The notes beneath the pieces are model-generated. The model saw nothing but the letters and a program-made list of their open reading frames with translations. It made no database searches and was not told where the DNA came from. From NCBI RefSeq assembly GCF_902459615.1, contig NZ_CABPSA010000011.1:80452-144451 (forward strand): a stretch of DNA of 64,000 nt. Direction: 5' to 3'. This stretch comes from Pandoraea commovens (lineage in GTDB: Bacteria > Pseudomonadota > Gammaproteobacteria > Burkholderiales > Burkholderiaceae). Every line of letters begins with the position of its first letter. The stretch's first letter is position 1. Made by a program: the position numbers and the translations under genes. Of the stretch, positions 27,749 to 37,255 are shown one piece after another.

Positions 27749-29577
27749 CGCGACAGGCGGGGTGGAACGCGCTGTGTTTCGTGCTGCGCACGCTATGGGC
27801 GCGTGAGACGGCGACATCGCGTCACCGTCTGTGGCTTGCCGCCGCGACGCTTGCGGCGGCGCTGATGCTCACGTTGCGGCTCGTCGCACCCTGGGTGTTG
27901 GGGCTGGCCGTGGATGCGCTGGCGGGCGAGCGTCCGGGCACGCTGGCGATGCCGTTCGCGATAGCGTACGTCGTGCTGTGGTCGGGGGCGGCCATCGGCG
28001 AGCGGGGTAAGGATCTGCTCATCCAGCGAGTGATGGAGGACCTTCGACGCCGCACCGGACTCGGCTATCTCACGCGCCTGATCGAACTGCCTGCGCATCG
28101 CGCGCGGGACGTCAATGCCGGGCACGTGCTCGACTGCTTGTTTCGTGTGGAAGTGGCGCTGCCGGTCATCGTCACGGGACTGGTGTTCGGGTTGCTGCCG
28201 CTCGCCGTGCAGGTGATCGCGACGGGCGTGATCCTGATGCTCAACTTCGGCGTGCTCTACGGCGTGATACTTGGCGCGACGGTCGTGGCCTACGTGCTGA
28301 CGCTGCGGCCGACGCTCGCGCGCGTGACGCGTCGAGAGTCGCAGGCGAACGACGTCTCGCGCGCCACGACCGGCGCACTTGCCGACACGCTGAGTCAACT
28401 GGAGTGCGTGAAGACGTTCGCGCAGGAGCCCGCCGAAGTGGGCCGCTTGTCGCAGCGTCTGCGTACGCGCTATGTCGCAGCGTTGGCGACGGCTACGACG
28501 GCGCAGGTCACGAGCGCATTGCAGATGGCGATCATGGCGGCGGGCGTCTCGGCGATGACGTTGCTTGCGGTCAGCGACGTGGCGCGCGGCGCCGAGCCGG
28601 TGGGCACACTGGTGCAGGTCAACGCCTATCTGCTTCAGTTCGCGTTGCCTGCGGCGATGCTCGGTGCGTTGGTGTCGCAGGTGGCGAGGGCGCTGGTCAG
28701 CGTCGACGAGCATCTGCGAGATTCGTCGGGTGGGCCGGTCGCTGCATCGGTCAAGCGTTCTGATGCCTCGGCACCTCCGCCGTCTCCGGCATCGCAAGCA
28801 CCCACCATCGAATTCGACGACGTCAGCGTGGCCGTCGGGGACGCACCGCCCATCTTGTCCGGCATCCGTCTGCGGATCGCGGCGGGCGAGTATGTCGCGC
28901 TCGTCGGTCCCTCAGGCGCAGGGAAATCGACGTTGTTGCGGCTAATGGCGGGTCTCACGCTGCCGTCGCGCGGCGAAGTGCGCATCGATGAACACAGGCT
29001 GTGCCCGGTGCGTGCCGAAGCCGTGCGTCGCATAACGGGCTTCGTCACGCAGGATTGCCGTCTGTTCGATCGCACAGTGTTCGAGAACGTCGCCTATCGC
29101 GCGGGACTGAGCGAAGGCCAATTGTCCGAGGACGCTCGCATACAGCACGAATTCCAACGTGTGACGACGCTTGCCGAAGTCCCGGATGCGGCTTGCGTCG
29201 CAGGTCTGTCTGGCGGGGAGCGTCAGCGCGTGAACATCGCGCGCGCACTCTGGGGCGGCCCGCCGTTGTTGCTGCTCGACGAACCGACCGCAGCGCTCGA
29301 CGCTCTGACCGAGGCGCGCATTCTGGCCCGACTCTCCCACGAACGGGCTAGCGCGACGTGCGTGGTCGTAGCGCACCGTCTCGCCGCTATCCGGCAGGCG
29401 GACCGGATCGTGGTGATGGAGGGCGGGCGCATCGTGGAAACGGGCGACCACGTGGCACTGCTGCGCCACGGCAGCCTGTACGCTCGCATGTGGCACGCCC
29501 AGCAAGCCGAAGTCCCGGTATCGCCAGCAGCGCCAGCCACGCCACCGACATCCGCCACCGTCCCGGATCTCGCCTAA
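27745..29577 (+). CDS. lasso peptide ABC exporter (D protein)
   Basis: A 610-residue half-transporter with an N-terminal six-helix membrane domain (about residues 25-320) and a C-terminal ATPase. Walker A is GPSGAGKST, the signature is LSGGERQR, Walker B is LLLLDEPTAAL, and the H-loop is VVAHRL. It should export the mature lasso peptide and protect the producer. The start overlaps the cyclase stop by 4 nt, so C and D are co-translated. No separate lasso isopeptidase or receptor gene is seen next to it. Confidence 0.92.
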   Translation: MTRQAGWNALCFVLRTLWARETATSRHRLWLAAATLAAALMLTLRLVAPWVLGLAVDALAGERPGTLAMPFAIAYVVLWSGAAIGERGKDLLIQRVMEDLRRRTGLGYLTRLIELPAHRARDVNAGHVLDCLFRVEVALPVIVTGLVFGLLPLAVQVIATGVILMLNFGVLYGVILGATVVAYVLTLRPTLARVTRRESQANDVSRATTGALADTLSQLECVKTFAQEPAEVGRLSQRLRTRYVAALATATTAQVTSALQMAIMAAGVSAMTLLAVSDVARGAEPVGTLVQVNAYLLQFALPAAMLGALVSQVARALVSVDEHLRDSSGGPVAASVKRSDASAPPPSPASQAPTIEFDDVSVAVGDAPPILSGIRLRIAAGEYVALVGPSGAGKSTLLRLMAGLTLPSRGEVRIDEHRLCPVRAEAVRRITGFVTQDCRLFDRTVFENVAYRAGLSEGQLSEDARIQHEFQRVTTLAEVPDAACVAGLSGGERQRVNIARALWGGPPLLLLDEPTAALDALTEARILARLSHERASATCVVVAHRLAAIRQADRIVVMEGGRIVETGDHVALLRHGSLYARMWHAQQAEVPVSPAAPATPPTSATVPDLA

Positions 29578-29702
29578 ATCGACAGAAATCCCCCCCGATC
29601 TCCGCGTAATCCCCTAGCATTTCAGGCATGTGCCCGCTGCCCCGGTAAGCCTTCCGTAAGCGTCAACGCGCACACTGAATGCCAATAATGCAAGGAGACA
29701 AC

Positions 29703-31604
29703 ATGACTTCGTACGCGTCGTTTCACGCCCGTTCGATTGCTCCGGACTCGCGTGCGGCCTTCTGGGAGGAACAGGCCAAACTGATCGACTGGGAAACGCC
29801 CTTCGATCAGGTGCTGGAATACGACAAGCCGCCCTTTGCGCGCTGGTTTGTCGGTGGGCGGACCAACATCTGCCACAACGCGGTGGACCGTCATCTGCCG
29901 TCGCGCGGCACGCAGAATGCGCTGGTGTGGGTGTCGACGGAAACCGAACAGGAGCGTGTCTACACCTACGACGAACTCGCGGCGGAAGTGAACCGCATGG
30001 CGGCGTCGTTGCAATCGCTGGGCGTGACGCGTGGCGAGCGCGTGCTGATCTACATGCCGATGGTGCCGGAGGCGTTGTTCGCGATGCTCGCGTGCACGCG
30101 TCTCGGCGCGATTCACTCGGTGGTGTTCGGTGGCTTCGCATCGGTCAATCTCGCCGCGCGCATCGACGACGCGCAACCCAGAGTCATCGTCTCTGCCGAC
30201 GCCGGTTCGCGTAACGGCAAGGTCGTACCCTACAAGCCGCTGCTCGACGAAGGCGTCGCGCTCGCACGGCACAAGCCGTCGAGCGTGTTGCTGATCGATC
30301 GCGGGCTGGCACCGATGGAGCGGGTCGAAGGGCGCGACGTCGATTATGCGCCGCTGCGCGAACAGCACCTCGACGCGTTCGTCCCGTGCGAATGGATGGA
30401 GTCGAGCGAGCCGTCCTACATCCTCTACACGTCGGGGACGACGGGCAAGCCGAAGGGCGTGCAGCGCGACACCGGCGGTTATGCGGTCGCGCTGGCTTCG
30501 TCGATGGAGCACATCTTCTGCGCGAAGCCCGGCGACACGATGTTCTGTGCGTCGGACATCGGTTGGGTGGTGGGGCACAGCTACATCGTCTACGCGCCGC
30601 TGCTCGCGGGCATTGCGACGGTGATGTACGAGGGCACGCCGATCCGCCCCGACGGCGGGATCTGGTGGCGCATCGTCGAGAAATACAAGGTGACGCAACT
30701 CTTCACCGCGCCGACTGCGATTCGCGTGCTCAAGAAGCAGGACCCGGCGTATCTCACGCAGTACGATCTGTCGTCGCTGCGACTGATCTTCCTTGCGGGT
30801 GAGCCGCTGGATGAACCTACGGCGCGCTGGCTCACGGAGGGCGTGGGCAAGCCGGTCGTCGACAATTACTGGCAGACGGAGACGGGCTGGCCGATTCTCG
30901 GCATGGCGCGCGGTGTTGAAGTCCTGCCGAGCAAGCTGGGATCGCCGGGCAAGCCGGTGTATGGCTACGACGTCAAACTGGTCAACGAGGCGACGGGCGA
31001 GGATTGCGGGCCGAACGAGAAGGGCGTGCTTGCCATCGAAGGCCCGATGCCGCCGGGCTGCCTCAGCACGCTGTGGGGCGACGACGCACGTTTCGTCAAA
31101 ACGTATTGGCAGACGGTGCCGGGCCGCACCCTGTATTCGAGCTTTGACTGGGGCGTGCGCGACGAGGATGGCTATTACTTCATTCTCGGGCGCACCGACG
31201 ACGTGATCAACGTGGCGGGGCACCGGCTCGGCTCGCGTGAGATCGAGGAGAGCATCGCGAGCCATCCGGCGGTGGCGGAAGTCGCGGTGATCGGCGTGCA
31301 GGATGCGCTCAAGGGACAAGTGGCGATGGCGTTCGCGGTGCTGCGCCGACCGGAGCAGGTGGACACGCCGGACGCACGTCTTGCGCTGGAAGGCGATGTC
31401 ATGAAGACCGTCGACAAGCAACTGGGGGCGGTGGCGCGTCCGGCGCGCGTGTTCTTCGTCTCGATGCTGCCCAAGACACGTTCCGGCAAGCTGCTGCGTC
31501 GCGCTATTCAGGCCATTTGCGAGGGACGTGAGACGGGGGATCTGATCACCATCGAAGATCCGTCTGCGCTTGAACAGGTGCGGGAGGCGGTCGCCGGAAA
31601 GTAA
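29703..31604 (+). CDS. prpE: propionyl-CoA synthetase
   Basis: A 633-residue acyl-adenylate-forming enzyme of the acetyl/propionyl-CoA synthetase type, converting propionate, ATP and CoA to propionyl-CoA. Seen: MTSYASFHARSIAPDSRAAF with the ACAS N-terminal domain, the P-loop YTSGTTGKPKGVQRD, YWQTETGWPI, and the C-terminal hinge with VAGHRLGSREIEE and the acetylatable lysine in PKTRSGKLLRR. The ATG at 29703 has AAGGAG upstream; the frame also opens at an ATG 8 codons earlier. It is not next to the methylcitrate genes. It starts 126 nt after the lasso exporter and is probably a separate unit. Confidence 0.93.
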   Translation: MTSYASFHARSIAPDSRAAFWEEQAKLIDWETPFDQVLEYDKPPFARWFVGGRTNICHNAVDRHLPSRGTQNALVWVSTETEQERVYTYDELAAEVNRMAASLQSLGVTRGERVLIYMPMVPEALFAMLACTRLGAIHSVVFGGFASVNLAARIDDAQPRVIVSADAGSRNGKVVPYKPLLDEGVALARHKPSSVLLIDRGLAPMERVEGRDVDYAPLREQHLDAFVPCEWMESSEPSYILYTSGTTGKPKGVQRDTGGYAVALASSMEHIFCAKPGDTMFCASDIGWVVGHSYIVYAPLLAGIATVMYEGTPIRPDGGIWWRIVEKYKVTQLFTAPTAIRVLKKQDPAYLTQYDLSSLRLIFLAGEPLDEPTARWLTEGVGKPVVDNYWQTETGWPILGMARGVEVLPSKLGSPGKPVYGYDVKLVNEATGEDCGPNEKGVLAIEGPMPPGCLSTLWGDDARFVKTYWQTVPGRTLYSSFDWGVRDEDGYYFILGRTDDVINVAGHRLGSREIEESIASHPAVAEVAVIGVQDALKGQVAMAFAVLRRPEQVDTPDARLALEGDVMKTVDKQLGAVARPARVFFVSMLPKTRSGKLLRRAIQAICEGRETGDLITIEDPSALEQVREAVAGK

Positions 31605-31821
31605 GCGGCGCCTGGCAATGTCGGCCGTCGGCTGAAACGTCGGCGGCGATGGACGATTGATGCGGGAAGGCTGCGGCGCATCCGATTTTTCGGACTGCGC
31701 CGCAGTGCATTTGGGGGGCGAATGTGTTTCGATATCGATAATCGGTGTTGCGTTTCGACAGACTGTCGCGCAACGCCGGTATGATGCATTGCGCCTCCTC
31801 ACTGCCATCGTCCATCGAAAT

Positions 31822-33276
31822 ATGACTTCACCCGATCAGGCCGCCTGGCGGCAGAAAGCGATGCTTTTGGTCGTCTCCGTCGGCTTCTTCATGCAGACGC
31901 TGGACTCGACCATCGTCAACACGGCGCTGCCTGCGATGGCGCGCGATCTCGGTCAGTCGCCGTTGCACATGCAGGCGGTCGTCATTGCCTATGCGCTGAC
32001 GATGGCCGTGACGATCCCGCTGTCGGGCTGGCTTGCCGACCGGTTCGGCACGCGCGTCGTCTTCTCCAGCGCGCTCACGATCTTCTCCGTCGGCTCGGCC
32101 ATGTGCGCCTATTCGAGCACGCTCGACGAGCTGGTGCTATGGCGCGTCGTGCAGGGTTTCGGCGGCGCGATGCTGTTGCCAGTGGGACGTCTGGCTGTGC
32201 TGCGCACATTCCCGCGCGAGCAGTATTTGCAGGCGCTGGCGTTTGTCGCCGTGCCCGGCATGATCGGGCCACTCATCGGACCGACGCTCGGCGGCTGGCT
32301 GGTCAAAGTGGCGTCGTGGCATTGGGTGTTTCTGATCAATGTGCCGGTAGGCGTCGCCGGATGCGTGGCGGCCCACTTCTTCCTCACGAATGCGCGCGCA
32401 CCGCACCAGACGTCGTTCGACGTCAAAGGCTATCTGCTGCTGTCGGTGGGGATGGTCGCGACATCGCTGGCGCTCGACCGTCACGCCGACATTGCCGGGG
32501 CGCACGCGCTGATGCTGGTGTTGCTCGTGGTGGGGTTTGCAGGCTTCGTCGCCTACGGGCTCTATGCGAACCGCACGCCGCAGCCGTTGTTCTCGCTCGC
32601 GATGTTCCGCGTGCACACGTTCAGCGTCGGATTGCTCGGCAATCTCTTCGCCCGTATCGGGATCGCGGCCGTGCCGTATCTCGTCCCGCTGCTGTTGCAG
32701 GTCAGTCTCGGCTATTCGGCGTTCGAGGCAGGGCTGCTGATGTTGCCGATCACGATTACAGGCATCTTCGCGAAGAGCCTTGCGACGCATCTGGTCATGC
32801 GATACGGCTACCGCTCCGTCCTTGTGTGGAACACGATACTGGCCGGTGCAGTGATGGCCAGCTTCTCGCTGGTCACGCCCCACTATCCGGTGCCGTTGCT
32901 CATCGTTCAGTTGGGGATTCTCGGCGGCATCAATTCCATCCAGTTCACTGCGATGAACACGCTGACGCTCAAGGATCTGAACCCGGACGATGCGAGTGGC
33001 GGCAACAGCTTGTTCTCGCTCGTGCAGATGCTGGCGATGAGCTTCGGTCTGACGGTCGGCGGTGCGCTACTGGTGACGTTCACGGGCGCGTTCGGCGAGG
33101 CTGCGGGCGTGGGCGCGCTACCGGCGTTTCGTGCGACGTTCGCGTGCGTCGGTTTGATTACGTGCTGCTCGGCGTGGATCTTCGCGCAGTTGACCGACCG
33201 CGAACAGATGGCCAACGACGACGGCGATGCGCAGGCACATGCGGTCGCAACGACGCCGCCACCGCCTGCGAACTAA
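31822..33276 (+). CDS. MFS multidrug transporter, DHA2 family (MdtD/HsrA-like)
   Basis: A 484-residue exporter of the 14-helix DHA2 group. It has MQTLDSTIVNTALPAMARDL in helix 1, the loop motif GWLADRFGTRVVF, and the antiporter motif C region AVPGMIGPLIGPTLGGWLV in helix 5, which marks proton antiporters. The ATG at 31822 is chosen because the conserved sequence begins right after it (MTSPDQAAWRQKAM); the frame opens 55 codons earlier in sequence of no similarity. The substrate cannot be predicted. The last gene before a convergent LysR gene. Confidence 0.88.
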   Translation: MTSPDQAAWRQKAMLLVVSVGFFMQTLDSTIVNTALPAMARDLGQSPLHMQAVVIAYALTMAVTIPLSGWLADRFGTRVVFSSALTIFSVGSAMCAYSSTLDELVLWRVVQGFGGAMLLPVGRLAVLRTFPREQYLQALAFVAVPGMIGPLIGPTLGGWLVKVASWHWVFLINVPVGVAGCVAAHFFLTNARAPHQTSFDVKGYLLLSVGMVATSLALDRHADIAGAHALMLVLLVVGFAGFVAYGLYANRTPQPLFSLAMFRVHTFSVGLLGNLFARIGIAAVPYLVPLLLQVSLGYSAFEAGLLMLPITITGIFAKSLATHLVMRYGYRSVLVWNTILAGAVMASFSLVTPHYPVPLLIVQLGILGGINSIQFTAMNTLTLKDLNPDDASGGNSLFSLVQMLAMSFGLTVGGALLVTFTGAFGEAAGVGALPAFRATFACVGLITCCSAWIFAQLTDREQMANDDGDAQAHAVATTPPPPAN

Positions 33277-33302
33277 GGGCCTCGCGTCCTGATTTCGTGA
33301 CG

Positions 33303-34220
33303 TCAGGCAAACGGCTTGTCGAGAATCTCTGGGGCGCGGATGGCGTCGATGAGGAGGCCGAGAAACGCCTCGACGGGCGCGGGCAGGGTGCGTCCTGCCA
33401 TGGTCTGTACCTGAAGGGAGCGCTGATGCAGCGCCGGATTGCGGATAGGGATGGCGGCGAGCCCCTCGGGGGCGAGACGGCTGCGCACCGTCAGTAGCCC
33501 GGTGAGCGTGACGGCGTTGCCAGAGCGCACGAAGCTGTGCAGTGCCGCGTGGTAGTTGCTGATGAAGACCGGTTCGAACAGCAGGCCTTCGAGCGTGCAG
33601 CATAAGTCGAACATCTGACGAATCGTCACACCGGCCTCCGATAGCGCCATCGGGTAAGGCAGGAGGTCTGCAAGGGCAACGTCGCGCCGCTTGGCGAGAG
33701 GGTGCTTCTTCGCCATCAACGCGTAGATCGGCGCGGGTTGTGTATGAACGACCTGCACGCCTTTTTCGGGCGCGACGCTGAAACACACCGCGATGTCGGC
33801 TTCGCCGTCGCGTACGCGCTCCGTCGCTTCGAACGGCGAGACGACATCCAGCAGAAAGTGTGCGCCCGGATACGCCTCGCGAAAGCGCGCGAAGACTTGC
33901 GGCAGGAAGTCGCGTGCCACACCTTCCGAACTGGCGACACGAATCGTTGCGCGGCCCACTTCGGTGAGACCCCGAATCTCGGAGGTGACGCGTTCGGCGT
34001 CGAGCAACACGCGTCGTGCATGATCCGCGAGCAGCGCGCCCGCTTCACTCAGCACCATGCCGCGCGGACGCCGTTCGAATAGCGGCGTCCCCAGATCCTC
34101 TTCCAGCTTGGCGATCTGACGGCTCAACGCCGAGACCGCCACATGCAACCGTTCCGACGCCCGGCTCAGAGAGCCTGTCCGGGCGACTTCCAGAAAGTAG
34201 CGCAGTGCGTGTGTTTGCAT
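33303..34220 (-). CDS. LysR family transcriptional regulator
   Basis: A 305-residue LTTR. The winged helix-turn-helix occupies residues 1-60: MQTHALRYFLEVARTGSLSR, then ASERLHVAVSALSRQIAKLE and LGTPLFERRPRGMVLSEAG. The periplasmic-binding-protein-like effector domain follows. The start ATG at 34220 agrees with the family; a long N-terminal frame extension is not coding. It is divergent from the M20 peptidase gene (158 nt between starts), and the AT-rich interval around 34280-34310 could hold T-N11-A operator sites. It most likely controls the peptidase-permease operon. Confidence 0.93.
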   Translation of the reverse strand: MQTHALRYFLEVARTGSLSRASERLHVAVSALSRQIAKLEEDLGTPLFERRPRGMVLSEAGALLADHARRVLLDAERVTSEIRGLTEVGRATIRVASSEGVARDFLPQVFARFREAYPGAHFLLDVVSPFEATERVRDGEADIAVCFSVAPEKGVQVVHTQPAPIYALMAKKHPLAKRRDVALADLLPYPMALSEAGVTIRQMFDLCCTLEGLLFEPVFISNYHAALHSFVRSGNAVTLTGLLTVRSRLAPEGLAAIPIRNPALHQRSLQVQTMAGRTLPAPVEAFLGLLIDAIRAPEILDKPFA

Positions 34221-34377
34221 GGGGTGAGCAGGGTAGAGGCTGTTGTTTTTGCTTTGCCGAAACGGCAAAGAAACCTTCGAATTATTATCATTGTTGTCAA
34301 AAATACCGACTCCTAGAATGGCTTGAACGGTTGTGCCGCAGCGTGCTACCGACACGCGTCGCATCAATGTCGTACCA

Positions 34378-35823
34378 ATGAGCGAGACCGGCAGCCGTGC
34401 CCATAAAGCCATCTGGAGACAAGCAGTGACCCGTAGCGCAGCGATTTCCCAAGCCACCGCCCAATACGATTCGGGCGCCTTCCTCGATACCCTCAATCGT
34501 CGCGTCGCCTACAAGACCGAGAGTCAGGAGCCGGACAGCGGCGACGTTCTTCACGCCTATCTCTCCGACGAAATGACGCCCGCGCTCGCGACGCTCGGCT
34601 TCACATCGCGCATCGTCCCCAACCCGATTTCGGGCGGCGGACCGTTCCTGATTGCTGAGCGTCACGAAAGCGACGACGCCCCGACTGTCCTGACCTATGG
34701 GCATGGTGACGTCGTGCGCGGTTACGACGCGCAATGGCGCGACGGCCTCAAGCCGTGGGAGATCGTCGTCGAGGGCGACCGCTGGTACGGACGCGGCACC
34801 GCCGACAACAAGGGGCAGCACACGATCAATCTGGCGGCGCTCGCGGAGGTACTCACCGCGCGCGGAGGCAAGCTCGGTTACAACGTGAAGATGATCGTGG
34901 AGATGGGCGAGGAAATGGGCTCGCCGGGGCTGCATGCCATCTGCGAACAACTGCGCGACGAGTTGCGTGCTGACGTGCTGATCGCCTCCGACGGTCCGCG
35001 TCTGGCGGCGCAGCGGCCCACGGTTTTCCTCGGTTCGCGCGGTCTCGTCAACTTCAAACTCAGCCTGAATCTGCGTGACGGCGGCCACCACTCCGGGAAC
35101 TGGGGCGGTCTGCTGCGCAATCCGGGTGTCGTGCTGGCGAATGCGATTGCGTCGATGGTCGACGGCAACGGCAAGATTCTGGTGGAGGGGCTGCGTCCTC
35201 CCGAACTGCCGACGTCGGTGCGACGTGCGCTGGCCGGACTCGAAGTCGGTGGCGGCCCGAACGATCCCGAGGTCGATGCGGATTACGGCGAGCCGGGCCT
35301 GACGCCGACCGAGCGCGTCATCGGCTGGAACAACATCGAAGTGCTGGCCTTCAAGACGGGCAATCCCGAGAAGCCCGTCAACGCCATTCCGCCATACGCC
35401 TACGCGCACATGCAGATCCGGTTCGTCGTCGGGACGGATTGGGAGCGTCTGGGGGACATCGTGCGAGCGCACCTCGACGCGCATGGCTTCACGATGGTGG
35501 ATGTGGAAGTCGAGCGCGGTGTGATGGCGACGCGCCTCGACCCGGAGGATCCGTGGGTGCTGTGGGCGCTGGCGTCGATGCGCGAGACGACCGGCAAGCC
35601 GCCGGTACTGCTGCCGAATCTGGGCGGCACGTTGCCGAACGATGTTTTCGCCGATGTGCTGGGGTTGCCCACGCTGTGGGTGCCGCACTCCTACCCGGCG
35701 TGTTCGCAACATGCGCCGGACGAGCATCTGCTGGGTTCGGTGGCGCGTGAAGCGTTGCAGATCATGGCGGGGCTGTTCTGGGATATGGGGGACGTGAACC
35801 TGAAAGAGGGGAAACCGCGATGA
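34378..35823 (+). CDS. M20 family metallopeptidase
   Basis: An approximately 481-residue zinc-dependent exopeptidase or amidohydrolase of the M20 family (ArgE/DapE/carboxypeptidase G2 fold). Metal-site motifs are VLTYGHGDVV with Asp, RGTADNKGQ, MIVEMGEEMGSPGL (catalytic Glu-Glu) and SDGPRLA; the C-terminal ligand is in VPHSYPACSQHAPDEH. The substrate is not known: peptides, N-acyl amino acids or carbamoyl compounds are possible. The stop overlaps the following permease start (ATGA), so the substrate or product is probably what the permease moves. The start is uncertain (an in-frame GTG at 34333 is an alternative). Confidence 0.88.
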   Translation: MSETGSRAHKAIWRQAVTRSAAISQATAQYDSGAFLDTLNRRVAYKTESQEPDSGDVLHAYLSDEMTPALATLGFTSRIVPNPISGGGPFLIAERHESDDAPTVLTYGHGDVVRGYDAQWRDGLKPWEIVVEGDRWYGRGTADNKGQHTINLAALAEVLTARGGKLGYNVKMIVEMGEEMGSPGLHAICEQLRDELRADVLIASDGPRLAAQRPTVFLGSRGLVNFKLSLNLRDGGHHSGNWGGLLRNPGVVLANAIASMVDGNGKILVEGLRPPELPTSVRRALAGLEVGGGPNDPEVDADYGEPGLTPTERVIGWNNIEVLAFKTGNPEKPVNAIPPYAYAHMQIRFVVGTDWERLGDIVRAHLDAHGFTMVDVEVERGVMATRLDPEDPWVLWALASMRETTGKPPVLLPNLGGTLPNDVFADVLGLPTLWVPHSYPACSQHAPDEHLLGSVAREALQIMAGLFWDMGDVNLKEGKPR

Positions 35824-37178
35824 ACAGTTCCGCTGCCGCCGCCGGGGCGGATCATGCCGATGGTACCCACGACGCCAATGTGAAGGCGGGTGCGCGTTCC
35901 GAAGTGCCCGTCTACAAACTGATCGTTGCGACGTCCATCGGCAATGCGCTCGAATGGTACGACCTGATCGTCTACGGCTACTTTGCGGTGACGATCTCGA
36001 AGCTGTTCTTTCCTGCGCACGACGAGACCGTGTCGTTGCTGATGGCGCTCGGCACGTTCGCGCTGTCGTATCTGGCGCGTCCGCTGGGGGCGTTCGTGCT
36101 GGGCGCGTACGCCGATCGACACGGACGTCGCGCGTCGCTGATGCTTTCGATTGCGATGATGACGGTCGGCACGGGCATCATTGCCTTCATGCCGACGTAT
36201 GCGGTCATCGGTGTGTGGGCACCTATCGGCATCTTCCTGTCCCGCCTGATGCAGGGTTTTTCGGCGGGCGGCGAGTTCGGTAGCTCGACGGCGTTTCTCG
36301 TCGAGCACGTGCCGAACCGTCCCGGCTTCATGTCGAGCTGGCAGTTCGCGAGTCAGGGGGCGAGCACGTTGCTGGCCTCGGCGTTCGGGGCGGTGCTGAC
36401 CGGCGCGCTGACGCAGCCGCAACTCGAATCGTGGGGTTGGCGGATTCCGTTCCTGTTCGGGATGCTGGTCGGCCCGATCGGCTTGTACATCCGGAAGTAC
36501 GTCGACGAAACGCCAGCGTTCGCGAACGATGCGGCACGCAAGAAGGCGGCAAGCGCCGAGGGCGGCGATGCGGGCAAGTCTCCTGTGTGGGAGGTGCTCG
36601 CGACGCAGAAGTCGCGTCTGCTGGTGTCGATCGGCGCGTTGATTCTGACGACGACCGCGAACTACATGATCCTGTACATGCCGACGTATGCGACGAAGCA
36701 ACTCGGCCTACCGCCCGCGCAGGGCTTTATCGCGACGCTGGTGACGGGGTTTGTGATCATGACGCTCACGCCGTTCGTCGGCCATTGGTCGGATAAGGTC
36801 GGACGCATTCGCATCATGCTGGTGGCCGGGCTGCTGTTCCTCTGTACGGTGTATCCGGCGTTTGCCTTCATGAATGCGCATGCGTCGCTGGCGACAATGA
36901 TGGTCGTGATGCTGTGGGTGGGCACGTTAAAGGCGGTGTACTTCGCGCCGATCCCGGCCCTGATGTCGTCTTTGTTCCCGACACGCACGCGCGCCACCGG
37001 CATGGCCGTCGGCTACAACCTGGGGACGACGATCTTCGGCGGCTTCACGCCGTTGGCGGTCGCGTGGCTGATTGCCGCGACGGGCAACAAGCTGGCCCCG
37101 GGGTTGTATCTGATGGTGGGCGCCGTGATTAGTCTGACGACGCTGTTGATCGCCAGAACGCGGATGGGCGCTCGCTGA
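35820..37178 (+). CDS. MFS transporter, metabolite:H+ symporter (MHS) family
   Basis: A 452-residue permease of the MHS family (citrate, proline/betaine, alpha-ketoglutarate and dipeptide-like substrates). Marker stretches are SIGNALEWYDLIVYGYFAVT in helix 1, LARPLGAFVLGAYADRHGRR, the RLMQGFSAGGEFGSSTAFL helix, and GWRIPFLFGMLVGPIGLYIR. The gene overlaps the peptidase gene by 4 nt and is co-expressed with it, probably importing the peptidase's substrate. The LysR gene upstream is the likely regulator. Confidence 0.92.
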   Translation: MNSSAAAAGADHADGTHDANVKAGARSEVPVYKLIVATSIGNALEWYDLIVYGYFAVTISKLFFPAHDETVSLLMALGTFALSYLARPLGAFVLGAYADRHGRRASLMLSIAMMTVGTGIIAFMPTYAVIGVWAPIGIFLSRLMQGFSAGGEFGSSTAFLVEHVPNRPGFMSSWQFASQGASTLLASAFGAVLTGALTQPQLESWGWRIPFLFGMLVGPIGLYIRKYVDETPAFANDAARKKAASAEGGDAGKSPVWEVLATQKSRLLVSIGALILTTTANYMILYMPTYATKQLGLPPAQGFIATLVTGFVIMTLTPFVGHWSDKVGRIRIMLVAGLLFLCTVYPAFAFMNAHASLATMMVVMLWVGTLKAVYFAPIPALMSSLFPTRTRATGMAVGYNLGTTIFGGFTPLAVAWLIAATGNKLAPGLYLMVGAVISLTTLLIARTRMGAR

Positions 37179-37215
37179 GGGTTACATCGGAGGTGGTGTC
37201 GCTACGTCGACTACA

Positions 37216-37247
37216 TCGTTATGTCGTTATGTCATTAAGTCGTTAAG
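37216..37247. repeat. 8-bp tandem repeat downstream of the MHS permease
   Basis: Four 8-bp units (TCGTTATG twice, TCATTAAG, TCGTTAAG) lie between convergent genes. Not coding and not a terminator as far as I can see. Confidence 0.8.
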
Positions 37248-37255
37248 TCGCGAAA

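Noticed and set aside
29622-31808. A 728-codon open frame antisense to prpE
   Set aside because: The sense strand is an unambiguous propionyl-CoA synthetase; the antisense frame is Arg/His-rich and without motifs.
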